Assembly (NCBI GenBank): GCA_016932075.1
Contig: JAFGDP010000092.1
Coordinates: forward strand, 1-25,471
Direction: 5' to 3'
DNA from: Chitinispirillaceae bacterium
Lineage (GTDB): Bacteria; Fibrobacterota; Chitinivibrionia; Chitinivibrionales; Chitinispirillaceae
Length of the DNA: 25,471 bases
Made by a program: the position numbers and the translations under genes. Below, piece after piece: positions 8,010 through 15,391 of the stretch. Within the stretch, counting starts at the first letter, position 1. Each line of letters opens with the position of its first letter. The notes below the pieces were generated by a model. The model was not told the origin of the DNA. It saw only the letters and a list, made by a program, of their open reading frames with translations, and did no database searches.

Positions 8010-8348
8010 AAACGTATTTCCTTTACCCTATGATGAAACGTACACGTCGTCAAAGAATTGGGTCACCGCATACATGACACGACGGTTCTGGTTCGTGTGC
8101 CATACGCTTGTTTATGCGGGTTTCTGTTATCAGGTATTGTGCTTTTTCGGAACCGGTCGGGGATATAAAATGGTATTCTTTACCCTCCGTAGCACTATTC
8201 ATTCTTTGCGCCCCCCCCGCCGACCATATCGCTAACGGCTTTCCTGTTTAGTATAACCATTGGGGGGATATACTGTCAAATCGGCAATTGAGCCGCAAAA
8301 CTCTCAAATGCCGTGCCGTTTTCAGGGAGAAATATCCGTTTTTCTGCG
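8010..8348. other. Gene-free region: long leader and promoter of the repeat protein
   Basis: This 339-bp stretch lies between the kinase stop and the repeat-protein start. It contains the minus-strand promoter at 8250-8279 and, with a start point near 8243, a leader of about 230 nt. The leader carries a run of eight C on the plus strand (G8 in the RNA) at 8211-8218, roughly 25-33 nt after the predicted start point. I see no open reading frame, no known riboswitch and no terminator for the kinase gene. Confidence 0.5.
8250..8279 (-). promoter_or_regulatory. Sigma-70-type promoter for the repeat protein
   Basis: On the minus strand TTGACA (8274-8279) is followed after 18 bp by TATACT (8250-8255). 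The -35 matches the consensus at six of six positions and the -10 at five of six. The spacer contains a C6 homopolymer (8262-8267, G on the plus strand). It reads towards the gene starting at 8009. Confidence 0.7.
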
Positions 8349-9449
8349 TCAGCAATCCTTGCCTTGCAGCCGCATTGCCCGTATAAACCGCCGCAACTCT
8401 TCCACGACCTCGCCCATTGACTGATAGCGCCTGTCAATGTCCTGCATGCACTTGAAAATGATCTCATGCAGGGGTTCAAAGCCTTTGGGCGGGGTGCGCG
8501 GGACCGGTTTTGCATGGGCCAGCTTCATGAGCAGGTTGCGCGTGTTCGCGTTGACATTCTTGGGGTGGGCGCCGTAGAGCACTTCATAGCCCACAATGCC
8601 GAACGAATAGATATCGGTGCGCACGTCCAGGTGCTCCGGATCGTAGATCTGCTCCGGAGAAAGATACCACTGCGAACCGATAATAATGCCGTCAAACACG
8701 CCGTCGTAGGTCCTGATCCACCGGACCGTGCCGAAATCCCCCAGTTTTACCTGGTGTTCAAGTTCATACAGCCGCCTGCCAACGGCGGTCGCAGGCCCAG
8801 GCGGAGCGTCCTTTCTGCAGAAAAAAATGTTTTCGGGCTTGATATCACGATGGAATATACCCTCCTGGTGCACATTGAAAATGATGTCGGCGATCTTGGC
8901 CAAAAGAAGGGCCTTGTTGCCGAGCAGGTGCGGCTCATGTTTTTGCGTGCTGTTTTGCATAATGTAATCACGCAAGGTTGAGTGCATCCGTTCCATGAGG
9001 ATAAACCGGTACCGCTGCCGCGTATCGAATTCCCCGTGGTCATACACCTTGACCACGCTCTGGGAAACGCGGTCCGAAAGATGCTGCGACAGGTCCCACT
9101 GGACATAAGATTCATTGGTAAACCGTTTTTTAATGTCCTTGATGCGCATCTCTTCCTTGATCGGATCAATACGTTTGCCTTTCCGGGCATTCATCAGGCT
9201 GCTGCGGAGGATTTTAATGGCGAAATCGCGCACCCCGCCATAATCAGACGTTGCGCTGAACACGTCTGAAAAACCGCCAGATCCCCTATATTCGTTGATG
9301 TGGATGGGCGGCTTGTGCCTGACGAACGTTTTCCTGATCTGGTCCAGCCGTTCGCCGGCCCGCTTTTCGGCTGACTGCTTTGAAACCGCTTCGATGGACA
9401 GCCTGAGCGGTTTTATCATGTCATCAATAGTGAGTTTCGGCATATTCAT
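8349..9449 (-). CDS. Hanks-type serine/threonine protein kinase, soluble
   Basis: Counting from ATG 9449, about 366 residues hold one eukaryotic-like kinase domain. It has a glycine loop (RGSGGFSDVF, about 55-64), FAIK with Lys79, catalytic HRDIKPEN (200-207), DFG (238-240), SPEQ (264-267) and TDIYSFG with Asp279, so it should be active. There is a 40-residue N-terminal helix-rich extension, no membrane segment and no PASTA or other sensor domain. A roughly 25-residue insert (RKDAPPGPATAVGRR region) sits between the catalytic loop and DFG. Three in-frame starts compete: TTG 9458, ATG 9449 and ATG 9443; none has a Shine-Dalgarno. A -10 box at 9470-9475 would give a leader of about 14 nt to ATG 9449. 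The substrate is unknown. It is divergent from the lipoprotein gene at 9616. Confidence 0.93.
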   Translation of the reverse strand: MNMPKLTIDDMIKPLRLSIEAVSKQSAEKRAGERLDQIRKTFVRHKPPIHINEYRGSGGFSDVFSATSDYGGVRDFAIKILRSSLMNARKGKRIDPIKEEMRIKDIKKRFTNESYVQWDLSQHLSDRVSQSVVKVYDHGEFDTRQRYRFILMERMHSTLRDYIMQNSTQKHEPHLLGNKALLLAKIADIIFNVHQEGIFHRDIKPENIFFCRKDAPPGPATAVGRRLYELEHQVKLGDFGTVRWIRTYDGVFDGIIIGSQWYLSPEQIYDPEHLDVRTDIYSFGIVGYEVLYGAHPKNVNANTRNLLMKLAHAKPVPRTPPKGFEPLHEIIFKCMQDIDRRYQSMGEVVEELRRFIRAMRLQGKDC

Positions 9450-9469
9450 GAAAGACAATGCCCCGTTGT

Positions 9470-9498
9470 ATTATAGCACCATCTGGATATGGTGTGAT
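9470..9498 (-). promoter_or_regulatory. Probable promoter of the kinase gene
   Basis: Minus strand ATCACA (9493-9498), 17 bp, then a perfect TATAAT (9470-9475). The predicted start point near 9463 is only about 14 nt from ATG 9449, so the message would be nearly leaderless. Confidence 0.45.
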
Positions 9499-9545
9499 AA
9501 AAAGCGATACAATATACCTCGCGCAAATTGCATGGTGAATTCCGA

Positions 9546-9574
9546 CTGGCAGAAAAAGCGCAAATATATATTAT
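9546..9574 (+). promoter_or_regulatory. Probable promoter of the lipoprotein gene at 9616
   Basis: CTGGCA (9546-9551), 17 bp, TATTAT (9569-9574). The match is four of six and five of six. It lies in the divergent kinase/lipoprotein intergenic region and gives a leader of about 35 nt that includes the Shine-Dalgarno. Confidence 0.45.
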
Positions 9575-9615
9575 TATACAACAAGAGAAACCACCGATCT
9601 GAAAGGAGCTTCGTC

Positions 9616-10290
9616 ATGTACCGCTTATCCATGCTCATAGCAGCAGGGCTGATGACTGTTATCGGTTGCGCCCCCTCAATAAAAATCGCGTCCACGTTTC
9701 AGGACCCGAGCTTTTCATTCGGACAGATTCAGAAGCAGTCATCGATAAAAGTACTTGTTTCTGATAACGTAAATTTATCCGCGTTCAAGAAATCATTCCA
9801 GAAAGAGTACCAGTCAAATCAGCAGTTCGCCGATGCGCTTAATCAGCAGATAGCCGACAGCATCAAAGCAAGGTTCGGATGCTCCGCCGGTTCAGACACT
9901 GATCCAGCGCATGTTTCGCTTCTGGTATCCGGAAGTTTTGACCAGAACAGCATTGACCAGGCGCAGCAACTGTTCGGCTCATCCAACGATAGTCACTTCT
10001 TCGTTGTTACGTCCGTCGAGGTTTCAAACGAAAGGACCAGTAGCGGTCCGATGATGATGGCAAGCCCGGGTGGCGGCTCGACATGGGTGGGCGGCGGCAA
10101 CACCGAGACCTGTATCGTCACCATTAATTCTGACTTGTGGGATGTAAAAACAAAAAAGAAGGTGTTATCGTATGCTTCCATCGGCGAGGCAAAAGTCACC
10201 ATGATGTTCTTCGGAACAGCGCTCAAGAATGCGGTGTCTAATTCGATAAAGCACTCACTGCGGTACGTGGAATCGGGGATGACGAAATAA
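9616..10290 (+). CDS. Predicted lipoprotein of unknown function
   Basis: A 224-residue protein with a lipoprotein signal peptide ending in the lipobox VIGC (Cys18), so it should be lipidated and sorted to a membrane. ATG 9616 is chosen because AAAGGAGC sits just upstream and the signal peptide begins there; the frame is open further upstream, but that part overlaps the kinase start on the other strand. The mature protein shows an alpha/beta pattern with ADALNQQIADSIKARFG (about 75-91), a Gly/Met-rich loop (SGPMMMASPGGGSTWVGGG) and INSDLWDVKTKKKVLSYASI. This resembles periplasmic lipoproteins that compare a computed state, but I do not recognise a named family. A short membrane protein gene follows 32 nt later. 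Confidence 0.82.
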   Translation: MYRLSMLIAAGLMTVIGCAPSIKIASTFQDPSFSFGQIQKQSSIKVLVSDNVNLSAFKKSFQKEYQSNQQFADALNQQIADSIKARFGCSAGSDTDPAHVSLLVSGSFDQNSIDQAQQLFGSSNDSHFFVVTSVEVSNERTSSGPMMMASPGGGSTWVGGGNTETCIVTINSDLWDVKTKKKVLSYASIGEAKVTMMFFGTALKNAVSNSIKHSLRYVESGMTK

Positions 10291-10322
10291 CGACAGCGCA
10301 GCAGTCATGACATGACAATACG

Positions 10323-10547
10323 ATGTGCATGCTTCTTCAAATCCTTATTTCCATTGGCGTCGCCGGACTGATTCTCTTCGCCATCGTGCTCCTGAAAAAA
10401 GACAAATCCTCCCTTTCCTCCGGCAGCGGCATGGGCAATGCCATGCAGGCTGTGCATGAAATTTTCGAGCCAGAGATGAAGCACGCCGTTGAGATCAAGC
10501 AGAAAAACCATGTGGTGCAAGACGACTCCGGCACGGCCGAGAAGTAG
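10323..10547 (+). CDS. Small single-pass membrane protein, hypothetical
   Basis: Seventy-four codons. Residues 4-25 form one hydrophobic helix (LLQILISIGVAGLILFAIVL) followed by the basic KKDK, so the tail of about 48 polar residues should be cytoplasmic. An alternative ATG at 10329 would remove two residues. There is no Shine-Dalgarno. It lies on the same strand as the lipoprotein before it and the muramidase after it. I do not recognise the family. Coding status rests on the clean membrane-helix pattern and on there being no competing gene. Confidence 0.5.
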   Translation: MCMLLQILISIGVAGLILFAIVLLKKDKSSLSSGSGMGNAMQAVHEIFEPEMKHAVEIKQKNHVVQDDSGTAEK

Positions 10548-10606
10548 CTCATTATCATTGCCAGCAATCACCATTTTCGCATTTTCCCCTTTTTATATTA
10601 CCTCAC

Positions 10607-11257
10607 ATGCCTACTCCATTCCCTTTTCTCACCGTTCTTCTCCTGGCAGCCGGACCCCAGGATCGGTACCCTGTCCAGGGCATCGACGTCTCGCACCATC
10701 AGAAGCGCATTGCGTGGGATTCGGTGAGGTCCGACACCATACGGTTCGCCTATATCAAAACCACGGAGGGCGGGAACTGGGTTGACAGCCTCTACCTCAA
10801 AAATCTGCAAGCGGCGCGCCGGGCGGGAATCATCCCCGGATCGTACCACTATTTTTCATTCTGTAAAAGCGGTGCGCTGCAGGCGCGCAACTTCTGCACC
10901 AATGCGCGAATTGTTTCCGGCGACTTGGTCCCGGCGGTCGACGTCGAGCCACTGGGCAACTGCACGGCGAGCCCCGACACGGCGCACCTGCGCGCAGAGC
11001 TCGGCGTGTTCATGGACACCGTGAAAGCGCGGACAGGATATGAACCGGTCATTTATACCACGACGCGGTTTTACCGGGATTATTTCAGGGAATGGCACCG
11101 GAAGGCGAGCCACGCACGCTTCTGGATCCGCAGCATCGACGCCATGCCGGCCGAGCCGAAGGACTGGGTGTTCTGGCAGCATGACGTTTCCCCAGTCAAA
11201 GGAATACAGGGGAACGTCGACCGGAACGTGTTTTATGCGGATACGTTAATGTTGTAA
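10607..11257 (+). CDS. GH25-family muramidase (lysozyme)
   Basis: The 216-residue product is a single GH25 domain behind a short hydrophobic N-terminus (about 1-16) that probably exports it. Family landmarks are in order: GIDVSHHQ (Asp27), YIKTTEG (49-55), GSYHYF (78-83), the catalytic DVEP (112-115, Asp112 and Glu114) and FWQHD near the C-terminus. GH25 enzymes cut the MurNAc-GlcNAc beta-1,4 bond of peptidoglycan. No cell-wall-binding repeats or phage holin are nearby, so this looks like a housekeeping cell-wall remodelling or defence enzyme rather than a phage endolysin. No Shine-Dalgarno is visible before ATG 10607. It converges with the superoxide dismutase gene, 29 nt apart. Confidence 0.92.
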   Translation: MPTPFPFLTVLLLAAGPQDRYPVQGIDVSHHQKRIAWDSVRSDTIRFAYIKTTEGGNWVDSLYLKNLQAARRAGIIPGSYHYFSFCKSGALQARNFCTNARIVSGDLVPAVDVEPLGNCTASPDTAHLRAELGVFMDTVKARTGYEPVIYTTTRFYRDYFREWHRKASHARFWIRSIDAMPAEPKDWVFWQHDVSPVKGIQGNVDRNVFYADTLML

Positions 11258-11286
11258 CGTTTCTTGATCCGTTAACGCACTACCGG

Positions 11287-12015
11287 CTATTTTTTCTTTT
11301 TCGCCAATTGCTTTTCAGCATATTTCCAGTTAAGCAGATTATCCAGAACCGCATCGATGTACCTCTGGCGGTCACTCTGATAATCGAGATAATAGGCATG
11401 CTCCCACACATCCACTGCCAGAAGCGGCTTCCACCCTTTTGTGAGCGGTGTCTCATGATAACTGGTCCGATAGACCTTCAGTTTGTCGGCGTCAAGCACC
11501 ACCCATACCCAGCCTGCGCCAAGCTTTGAGGCCTGGGAGGAAAATGCCTTGCGGAATCCGTCGTATGAGCCATACGACGTAACGACCAGTTTCTTCAATT
11601 CTCCCTTTGGTTCACCTCCGGCCTTTGGCGCAAGACTCTGCCAGTACCAGTTATGGTTGTAAAGAAGCACGGATACATAAAAAATGGTGTCATCAAGCAG
11701 AATACCGCCCTTGTTTTTAAGAATCAATTCCTCCAGCGTCAAATTCTGATATTCGGAATGTGCGGAAACGTAGTTCTTGAGCGTTGTAAAAAAACTTTTA
11801 TGATGCTTGTTGTAATGCTCATGCACGGTACGGGCGGAAATGGACGGTTCCAGAGCGTTTTCCGGGTACGGCAGAGGAACCATGACAATCTGCTTTTTTC
11901 CCGCTGCGGCATCCTTCGCGAACACAAGTCCGTTTCCCGCCGATGCGATCGCCAGCGCGGTGCTTGCACCGGCGGCCAGTTTCATAAAATCCCTTCGCGT
12001 CTGAACAGTATTCAT
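11287..12015 (-). CDS. Fe/Mn-family superoxide dismutase with Tat signal
   Basis: The 242-residue protein starts with a twin-arginine signal (TRRDFMKLAAG at 6-16, hydrophobic to about 33), so the enzyme acts outside the cytoplasm, as few of this family do. It converts superoxide to peroxide and oxygen. Metal ligands are all present: His67, His121 (YNHNWYW), Asp202 and His206 (DVWEHAYY). Two second-shell positions are unusual. Where Mn enzymes carry Gln (NQDSPL) this has His187 (YHETPL), and position H121-4, Gln in many Fe enzymes and Gly in Mn enzymes, is Leu117. Metal preference is therefore uncertain. ATG 12015 has a strong Shine-Dalgarno (GGGAGG). It lies 17 nt after the GT9-like gene and is probably co-transcribed. 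Confidence 0.94.
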   Translation of the reverse strand: MNTVQTRRDFMKLAAGASTALAIASAGNGLVFAKDAAAGKKQIVMVPLPYPENALEPSISARTVHEHYNKHHKSFFTTLKNYVSAHSEYQNLTLEELILKNKGGILLDDTIFYVSVLLYNHNWYWQSLAPKAGGEPKGELKKLVVTSYGSYDGFRKAFSSQASKLGAGWVWVVLDADKLKVYRTSYHETPLTKGWKPLLAVDVWEHAYYLDYQSDRQRYIDAVLDNLLNWKYAEKQLAKKKK

Positions 12016-12032
12016 ATGATCCTCCCTAATGA

Positions 12033-13130
12033 TTATTTGATCAGCAGCAGCTCCGCCGCGGCAATGGCGACCTGTTCAATGGTCTTTGCGTCAGGGGCCC
12101 GTTGAAACGGGATGCCTCTGACCAGGGGGGATGCCGGACAATAGCCCATGAGGTACCTCTTGTCAAAAATGCCGACCGCCCTCGTTTCCAGGAGCGTGGC
12201 GAGGCCGAACATGAGGGTATTGCCGGTGATGATGAGCCGGGAGCGGGTAAGGAGTGCGGCAAGCTGGGAAACCGTCAGGCTGTGGATCACGGGCAGGTTG
12301 AACCGCGACAGCCACCCCATCTCCTCGTGTTCATAGGTTCCCTTTGCATAGAGGTATACCGGTCCCTTGACCACCGGGGCGAGCGTCTTGATGAACGACT
12401 CGGTCCACTCGGCGCCGTAACGCCGGAGCGTGAAGTGCGCATCGAGCCCGACGAACATGGACGCGGTATCAAGATGCATTTCCCGGAACAGGTGGTCCAT
12501 CTCGGCCATGGTCTCCTTGGCGACCGCCCATTTTACGCGCCGCGCCTTTTTCGCGCCGAGCATTTGAGCCATGGCGCAGTTCCAGTCGCTTACGTAAAGC
12601 CGCTCCGGCGAAGGATTGATGTGGAGATTGATAAACGGTGATCCGCCGGCGCCGACATACCCGACCCTGACCGGCGCTGCGGTCATGCCCGCCAGATAGA
12701 GAAGCGGCAGGTCCTCCTGGGACGACAGAATACAGCAGAGGTCCACAATTCCGCAAAACTCTCGGTTGAACTGCGAAAAGGCCGGTGAAAAAAGCTTTTT
12801 GTCCTCTTCCTCGTATTCGACGATGGTGGTCCCTTCGATCAGGCTTACCAGGGACGAACAGGTGGATTCGGCAAGCACCGTTACTCTGGCGTTCTTGAAA
12901 AATGACTTGATTTCAAAAAGGTTGCGAAGCTGATGCAGCACCTGCAGCCGCTTTGACGGCACCATAATCAGGATATTTTTGTACTGGGCCGGATCGAGCG
13001 GAAACGAAAACGGCGGAAGATTCGCGGTCTTTGACCGTACCTTCTTGGCCAGCAGGTTCCGTCCGGTGGAGGAGCCCATCATCGAAAAAACGAACCGCGT
13101 AAAGCGTCCGCCCGTCTGTCCGTTGCTCAT
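12033..13130 (-). CDS. GT9-like glycosyltransferase (heptosyltransferase family)
   Basis: From ATG 13130 the product is 365 residues. Two Rossmann-like halves are visible. The N-terminal half has KNILIMVPSKRLQVLHQLRN followed by FFKNARVTVLAES. The C-terminal half has GPVYLYAKGTYE and SRLIITGNTLMFGLATLLE, the nucleotide-sugar side where GT9 proteins have a conserved [ST]-G-x-x-H-x-A-like block. Here that block reads TGNTLMFGLA, so the usual His is missing. GT9 enzymes add heptose or related sugars to lipopolysaccharide core. The frame is open upstream to 13316, but the extra residues overlap the divergent gene and look non-coding, so 13130 is preferred. No Shine-Dalgarno. The superoxide dismutase follows 17 nt downstream. 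Confidence 0.75.
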   Translation of the reverse strand: MSNGQTGGRFTRFVFSMMGSSTGRNLLAKKVRSKTANLPPFSFPLDPAQYKNILIMVPSKRLQVLHQLRNLFEIKSFFKNARVTVLAESTCSSLVSLIEGTTIVEYEEEDKKLFSPAFSQFNREFCGIVDLCCILSSQEDLPLLYLAGMTAAPVRVGYVGAGGSPFINLHINPSPERLYVSDWNCAMAQMLGAKKARRVKWAVAKETMAEMDHLFREMHLDTASMFVGLDAHFTLRRYGAEWTESFIKTLAPVVKGPVYLYAKGTYEHEEMGWLSRFNLPVIHSLTVSQLAALLTRSRLIITGNTLMFGLATLLETRAVGIFDKRYLMGYCPASPLVRGIPFQRAPDAKTIEQVAIAAAELLLIK

Positions 13131-13157
13131 GGTGTAGAATATACAGCATTTAAAAAG

Positions 13158-13169
13158 TTCCGTACGGAA
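13158..13169. promoter_or_regulatory. Perfect 12-bp palindrome in a divergent promoter region
   Basis: TTCCGTACGGAA lies between the divergent GT9-like and PhnP-like genes, 28 bp before the GT9-like start and flanked by A/T runs on both sides. It could be an operator for a dimeric regulator, but with one copy this is only a suggestion. Confidence 0.3.
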
Positions 13170-13244
13170 AAATTTGTGGCACGCATGCGGTTCCGGCCTC
13201 AGACAGCCGGTCTCTGCTGCGGACGGAATAGTATTTTCGATAGC

Positions 13245-14042
13245 ATGCGAATCACGTTTCTCGGCACGGGCACGTCGCACGGCGTCCCGCCGCTCGACTG
13301 CATGATCCAGGAGCACCGGCGCTGCAAAAAGGACGTATGCAGGCTCTCACAGCGGGATCCGCTCCATTGCCGCACCCGTTCGTCGATCCTTGTCGAGTGG
13401 GACGGATGCGCGATGCTCATTGACCCGTCGCTCGATTTCAGGCAGCAGGCGCTTCGCGAGCGCATCCGGCGTATTGACGCGGTGCTGGTCACGCACAGCC
13501 ATGCCGACCATATCGGCGGGATCCCTGACCTGCGCTCCTACACCTGGCAGCGGCCCGAACCCCTTCCCGTGTACGGCTCTGCCGAAACGGTCCAGAGAAT
13601 TCGAACGTCCTATGACTATATTTTCAACCCGGAAACGTTTGTCGGCGGCGGCATTCCCAACATCCGGACCGTTGCCGTAAGCGGACCGTTCACCATCGCC
13701 GGCCACACCATCGTGCCGATCATCGTCACCCATGGTTCCCTTGCCGGCTGTTTCGGCTTTCGGCTGGGAGGACTGGTCTACATCCCTGATCTGAAATCAA
13801 TAAACGACCGTGAGATGGAAACGTGCCGCAACGCCGAGGTGCTGGTGCTGAACTGCCTGCGCGACGAGCGCGAACACGTGTCGCACCTGATCCTGCCGCA
13901 GAGCATGGAGCTGGCGCGCAGGCTGGCGCCCAAACGATGCTATTTTATACATATGTGCCATGATATACATTATGAAACCGACAGCGCCGGACTGGAGCCG
14001 TGGATGGCGTTTTCCCATGACGGATTACACCTAGAGATATGA
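13245..14042 (+). CDS. PhnP-like metallo-beta-lactamase fold hydrolase
   Basis: The 265-residue protein begins MRITFLGTGTSHGVP, typical of the PhnP/RNase Z branch of the metallo-beta-lactamase fold. The metal-binding motif HSHADH is at 84-89, with later ligand candidates in IVTHGS, YIPD and the C-terminal FIHMCHDI. A Cys-rich stretch between strands (DCMIQEHRRCKKDVC, about 18-32) matches the zinc-binding insert of PhnP-type phosphodiesterases. The natural substrate is unknown; cyclic phosphodiesters are known for PhnP. The frame is open from 13176, but conserved sequence starts at ATG 13245. It is first of a probable five-gene run, 10 nt before pyrE. Confidence 0.88.
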   Translation: MRITFLGTGTSHGVPPLDCMIQEHRRCKKDVCRLSQRDPLHCRTRSSILVEWDGCAMLIDPSLDFRQQALRERIRRIDAVLVTHSHADHIGGIPDLRSYTWQRPEPLPVYGSAETVQRIRTSYDYIFNPETFVGGGIPNIRTVAVSGPFTIAGHTIVPIIVTHGSLAGCFGFRLGGLVYIPDLKSINDREMETCRNAEVLVLNCLRDEREHVSHLILPQSMELARRLAPKRCYFIHMCHDIHYETDSAGLEPWMAFSHDGLHLEI

Positions 14043-14052
14043 GCATCATCGT

Positions 14053-14727
14053 ATGAAACAGTACAAGCAGGCGTTCATTGAGTTCATGATACGGAGCGGG
14101 GTATTGACGTTTGGCGATTATGTCACCAAGAGCGGGCGGCACACCCCGTTTTTCATAAACACGGGCAACTACCGTACCGGCAGCCAGATACGCAAACTCG
14201 GCGAGTTTTACGCGGCCGCGCTGAACAGCCGCTTCGGCACCGGCTTCAACGTCCTCTACGGACCGGCCTATAAAGGCATACCGCTTGCCGTTGCCACCGC
14301 GTCAGCACTTTCCGAAACCTACCGCCATGACGTTTCCTTTTGTTTCAACCGTAAAGAGGTAAAAGACCACGGCGAGGGCGGCCTGTTTGTCGGCCATAGT
14401 CCGTCGAGCGGCGACCGTATCGTGATCATCGAAGACGTGGTAACGGCCGGCACATCGGTCCGCGAATCCATGTCGCATCTTTCTCGGGTCACGGGGGTGC
14501 GGGTGTGCGGTCTCGTGGTGTCGGTTGACCGCATGGAACGGGGAAAAACGGAAAAAGGCGCACTGGCCGAACTTGCCGGTGACTATGGATTTGACGCGTG
14601 CGCCATTGTGACCCTCGATGAGATTGTTGCCCATTGTCACGAACACGCCATTGACGGCACGATCGTGCTCACCGACCACCTGCTCTACAGCATACACGAC
14701 TATCGCGCGCGCTATGGCGCGCGCTGA
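14053..14727 (+). CDS. pyrE: Orotate phosphoribosyltransferase
   Basis: The 224-residue length and motifs fit PyrE, which joins orotate to PRPP to give OMP in pyrimidine synthesis. Seen are SGRHTPFFINTGNY (about 27-40), YGPAYKGIPLA (about 69-79), the flexible loop FNRKEVKDHGEGG (about 98-110) and the PRPP-binding motif VIIEDVVTAGTS (about 124-135). Its PRPP could come from the prs product encoded in the same window. The gene ends in a perfect GC hairpin right before its stop and is followed 14 nt later by the NusG-like gene. No Shine-Dalgarno is visible before ATG 14053. Confidence 0.96.
   Translation: MKQYKQAFIEFMIRSGVLTFGDYVTKSGRHTPFFINTGNYRTGSQIRKLGEFYAAALNSRFGTGFNVLYGPAYKGIPLAVATASALSETYRHDVSFCFNRKEVKDHGEGGLFVGHSPSSGDRIVIIEDVVTAGTSVRESMSHLSRVTGVRVCGLVVSVDRMERGKTEKGALAELAGDYGFDACAIVTLDEIVAHCHEHAIDGTIVLTDHLLYSIHDYRARYGAR
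14705..14724 (+). other. Perfect 8-bp GC hairpin at the 3' end of pyrE
   Basis: GCGCGCGC (14705-14712), loop TATG, GCGCGCGC (14717-14724), immediately before the TGA stop at 14725. No T-run follows, so it is not a standard terminator. It could slow ribosomes or polymerase, or protect the 3' end of the pyrE message. Confidence 0.65.
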
Positions 14728-14741
14728 CGGACTTATCCACC

Positions 14742-15311
14742 ATGCGGCGAATGAGCGACAATCCTCCCGCGCGGTTCCCGGACCGGCCCATCGATCAGGG
14801 CGAAGCGCCCTGGTGCATCGCCCATGTCAAACCCCGCCAGGAGAAGGCGCTCGCCGACGACTGCCTGCGGTGTTCCATCGAATATTACCTGCCCATGATC
14901 ACCAAAGTGACCCGGCGCAGGGACAACAACAAACCGCGTAAATCCATCCTGCCGCTGTTCCCCGGGTACCTGAGCTTCTGCGGCACGAAAGAGACCTTTT
15001 TTCATCTCTACCGCACCGGCCGGATTGCCGCAATCATTGACATTAAACACCAGAAGCGGTTCATCGACGAACTTTCCCAGATCTACAGTCTCCTGGAAAA
15101 GGGGGTTCCGCTCGAACCGTGCATGACCTCGCTTGCGACCGGACAATTCGTCCAGGTGGAGGCCGGACCGCTACGGGGCGTGCGGGGAGTGATCCTGCTG
15201 GTCAAAAAGGAGAACCGGCTCATTCTCTCGGTCGAAGGGCTTGGCCAGGCAATGGTGAGCGTTGACGCCGCTCTTGTCAAACCAGTACCGGAAAGCGATA
15301 ATCCACGGTGA
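14742..15311 (+). CDS. NusG-family specialised transcription antiterminator (RfaH/UpxY/LoaP-like)
   Basis: A 189-residue protein with an NGN domain (about 22-120: WCIAHVKPRQEKALADDC, YYLPM, PLFPGYLSF) and a C-terminal KOW-like segment (about 133-182: GQFVQVEAGPLRGVRGVIL). NusG proteins ride on RNA polymerase; paralogues of this size commonly relieve pausing or termination in one or a few long operons. It lies between pyrE and two DUF218 genes rather than with ribosomal-protein or secE genes, which argues for a specialised paralogue rather than housekeeping NusG. The start could be ATG 14742 or ATG 14751. The target operon is not identifiable here. Confidence 0.88.
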   Translation: MRRMSDNPPARFPDRPIDQGEAPWCIAHVKPRQEKALADDCLRCSIEYYLPMITKVTRRRDNNKPRKSILPLFPGYLSFCGTKETFFHLYRTGRIAAIIDIKHQKRFIDELSQIYSLLEKGVPLEPCMTSLATGQFVQVEAGPLRGVRGVILLVKKENRLILSVEGLGQAMVSVDAALVKPVPESDNPR

Positions 15312-15391
15312 TGCCGGAAAGGGCTGCTATACCATGATCCGTATCTCACGATGCCAAAGGCGCGCCTAAATACCGGACGCGCAACGCAACC

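Noticed and set aside
8010..8243. Possible riboswitch in the long leader of the repeat protein
   Set aside because: I found no conserved aptamer motif or terminator/antiterminator pair; only the homopolymer run stands out.
10607..11257. GH25 muramidase as part of a prophage lysis module
   Set aside because: No holin, spanin, tail or integrase genes lie nearby, and the neighbours are chromosomal-type genes.
11243..11275. CGTTAA/TTAACG inverted repeat as a bidirectional terminator between the muramidase and superoxide dismutase genes
   Set aside because: The arms are only six bases with a long loop and a poor T-run, which is too weak to call.
12102..12641. 179-codon open frame antisense to the GT9-like gene
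   Set aside because: Composition is typical of a shadow frame, and the opposite strand encodes a recognisable protein.
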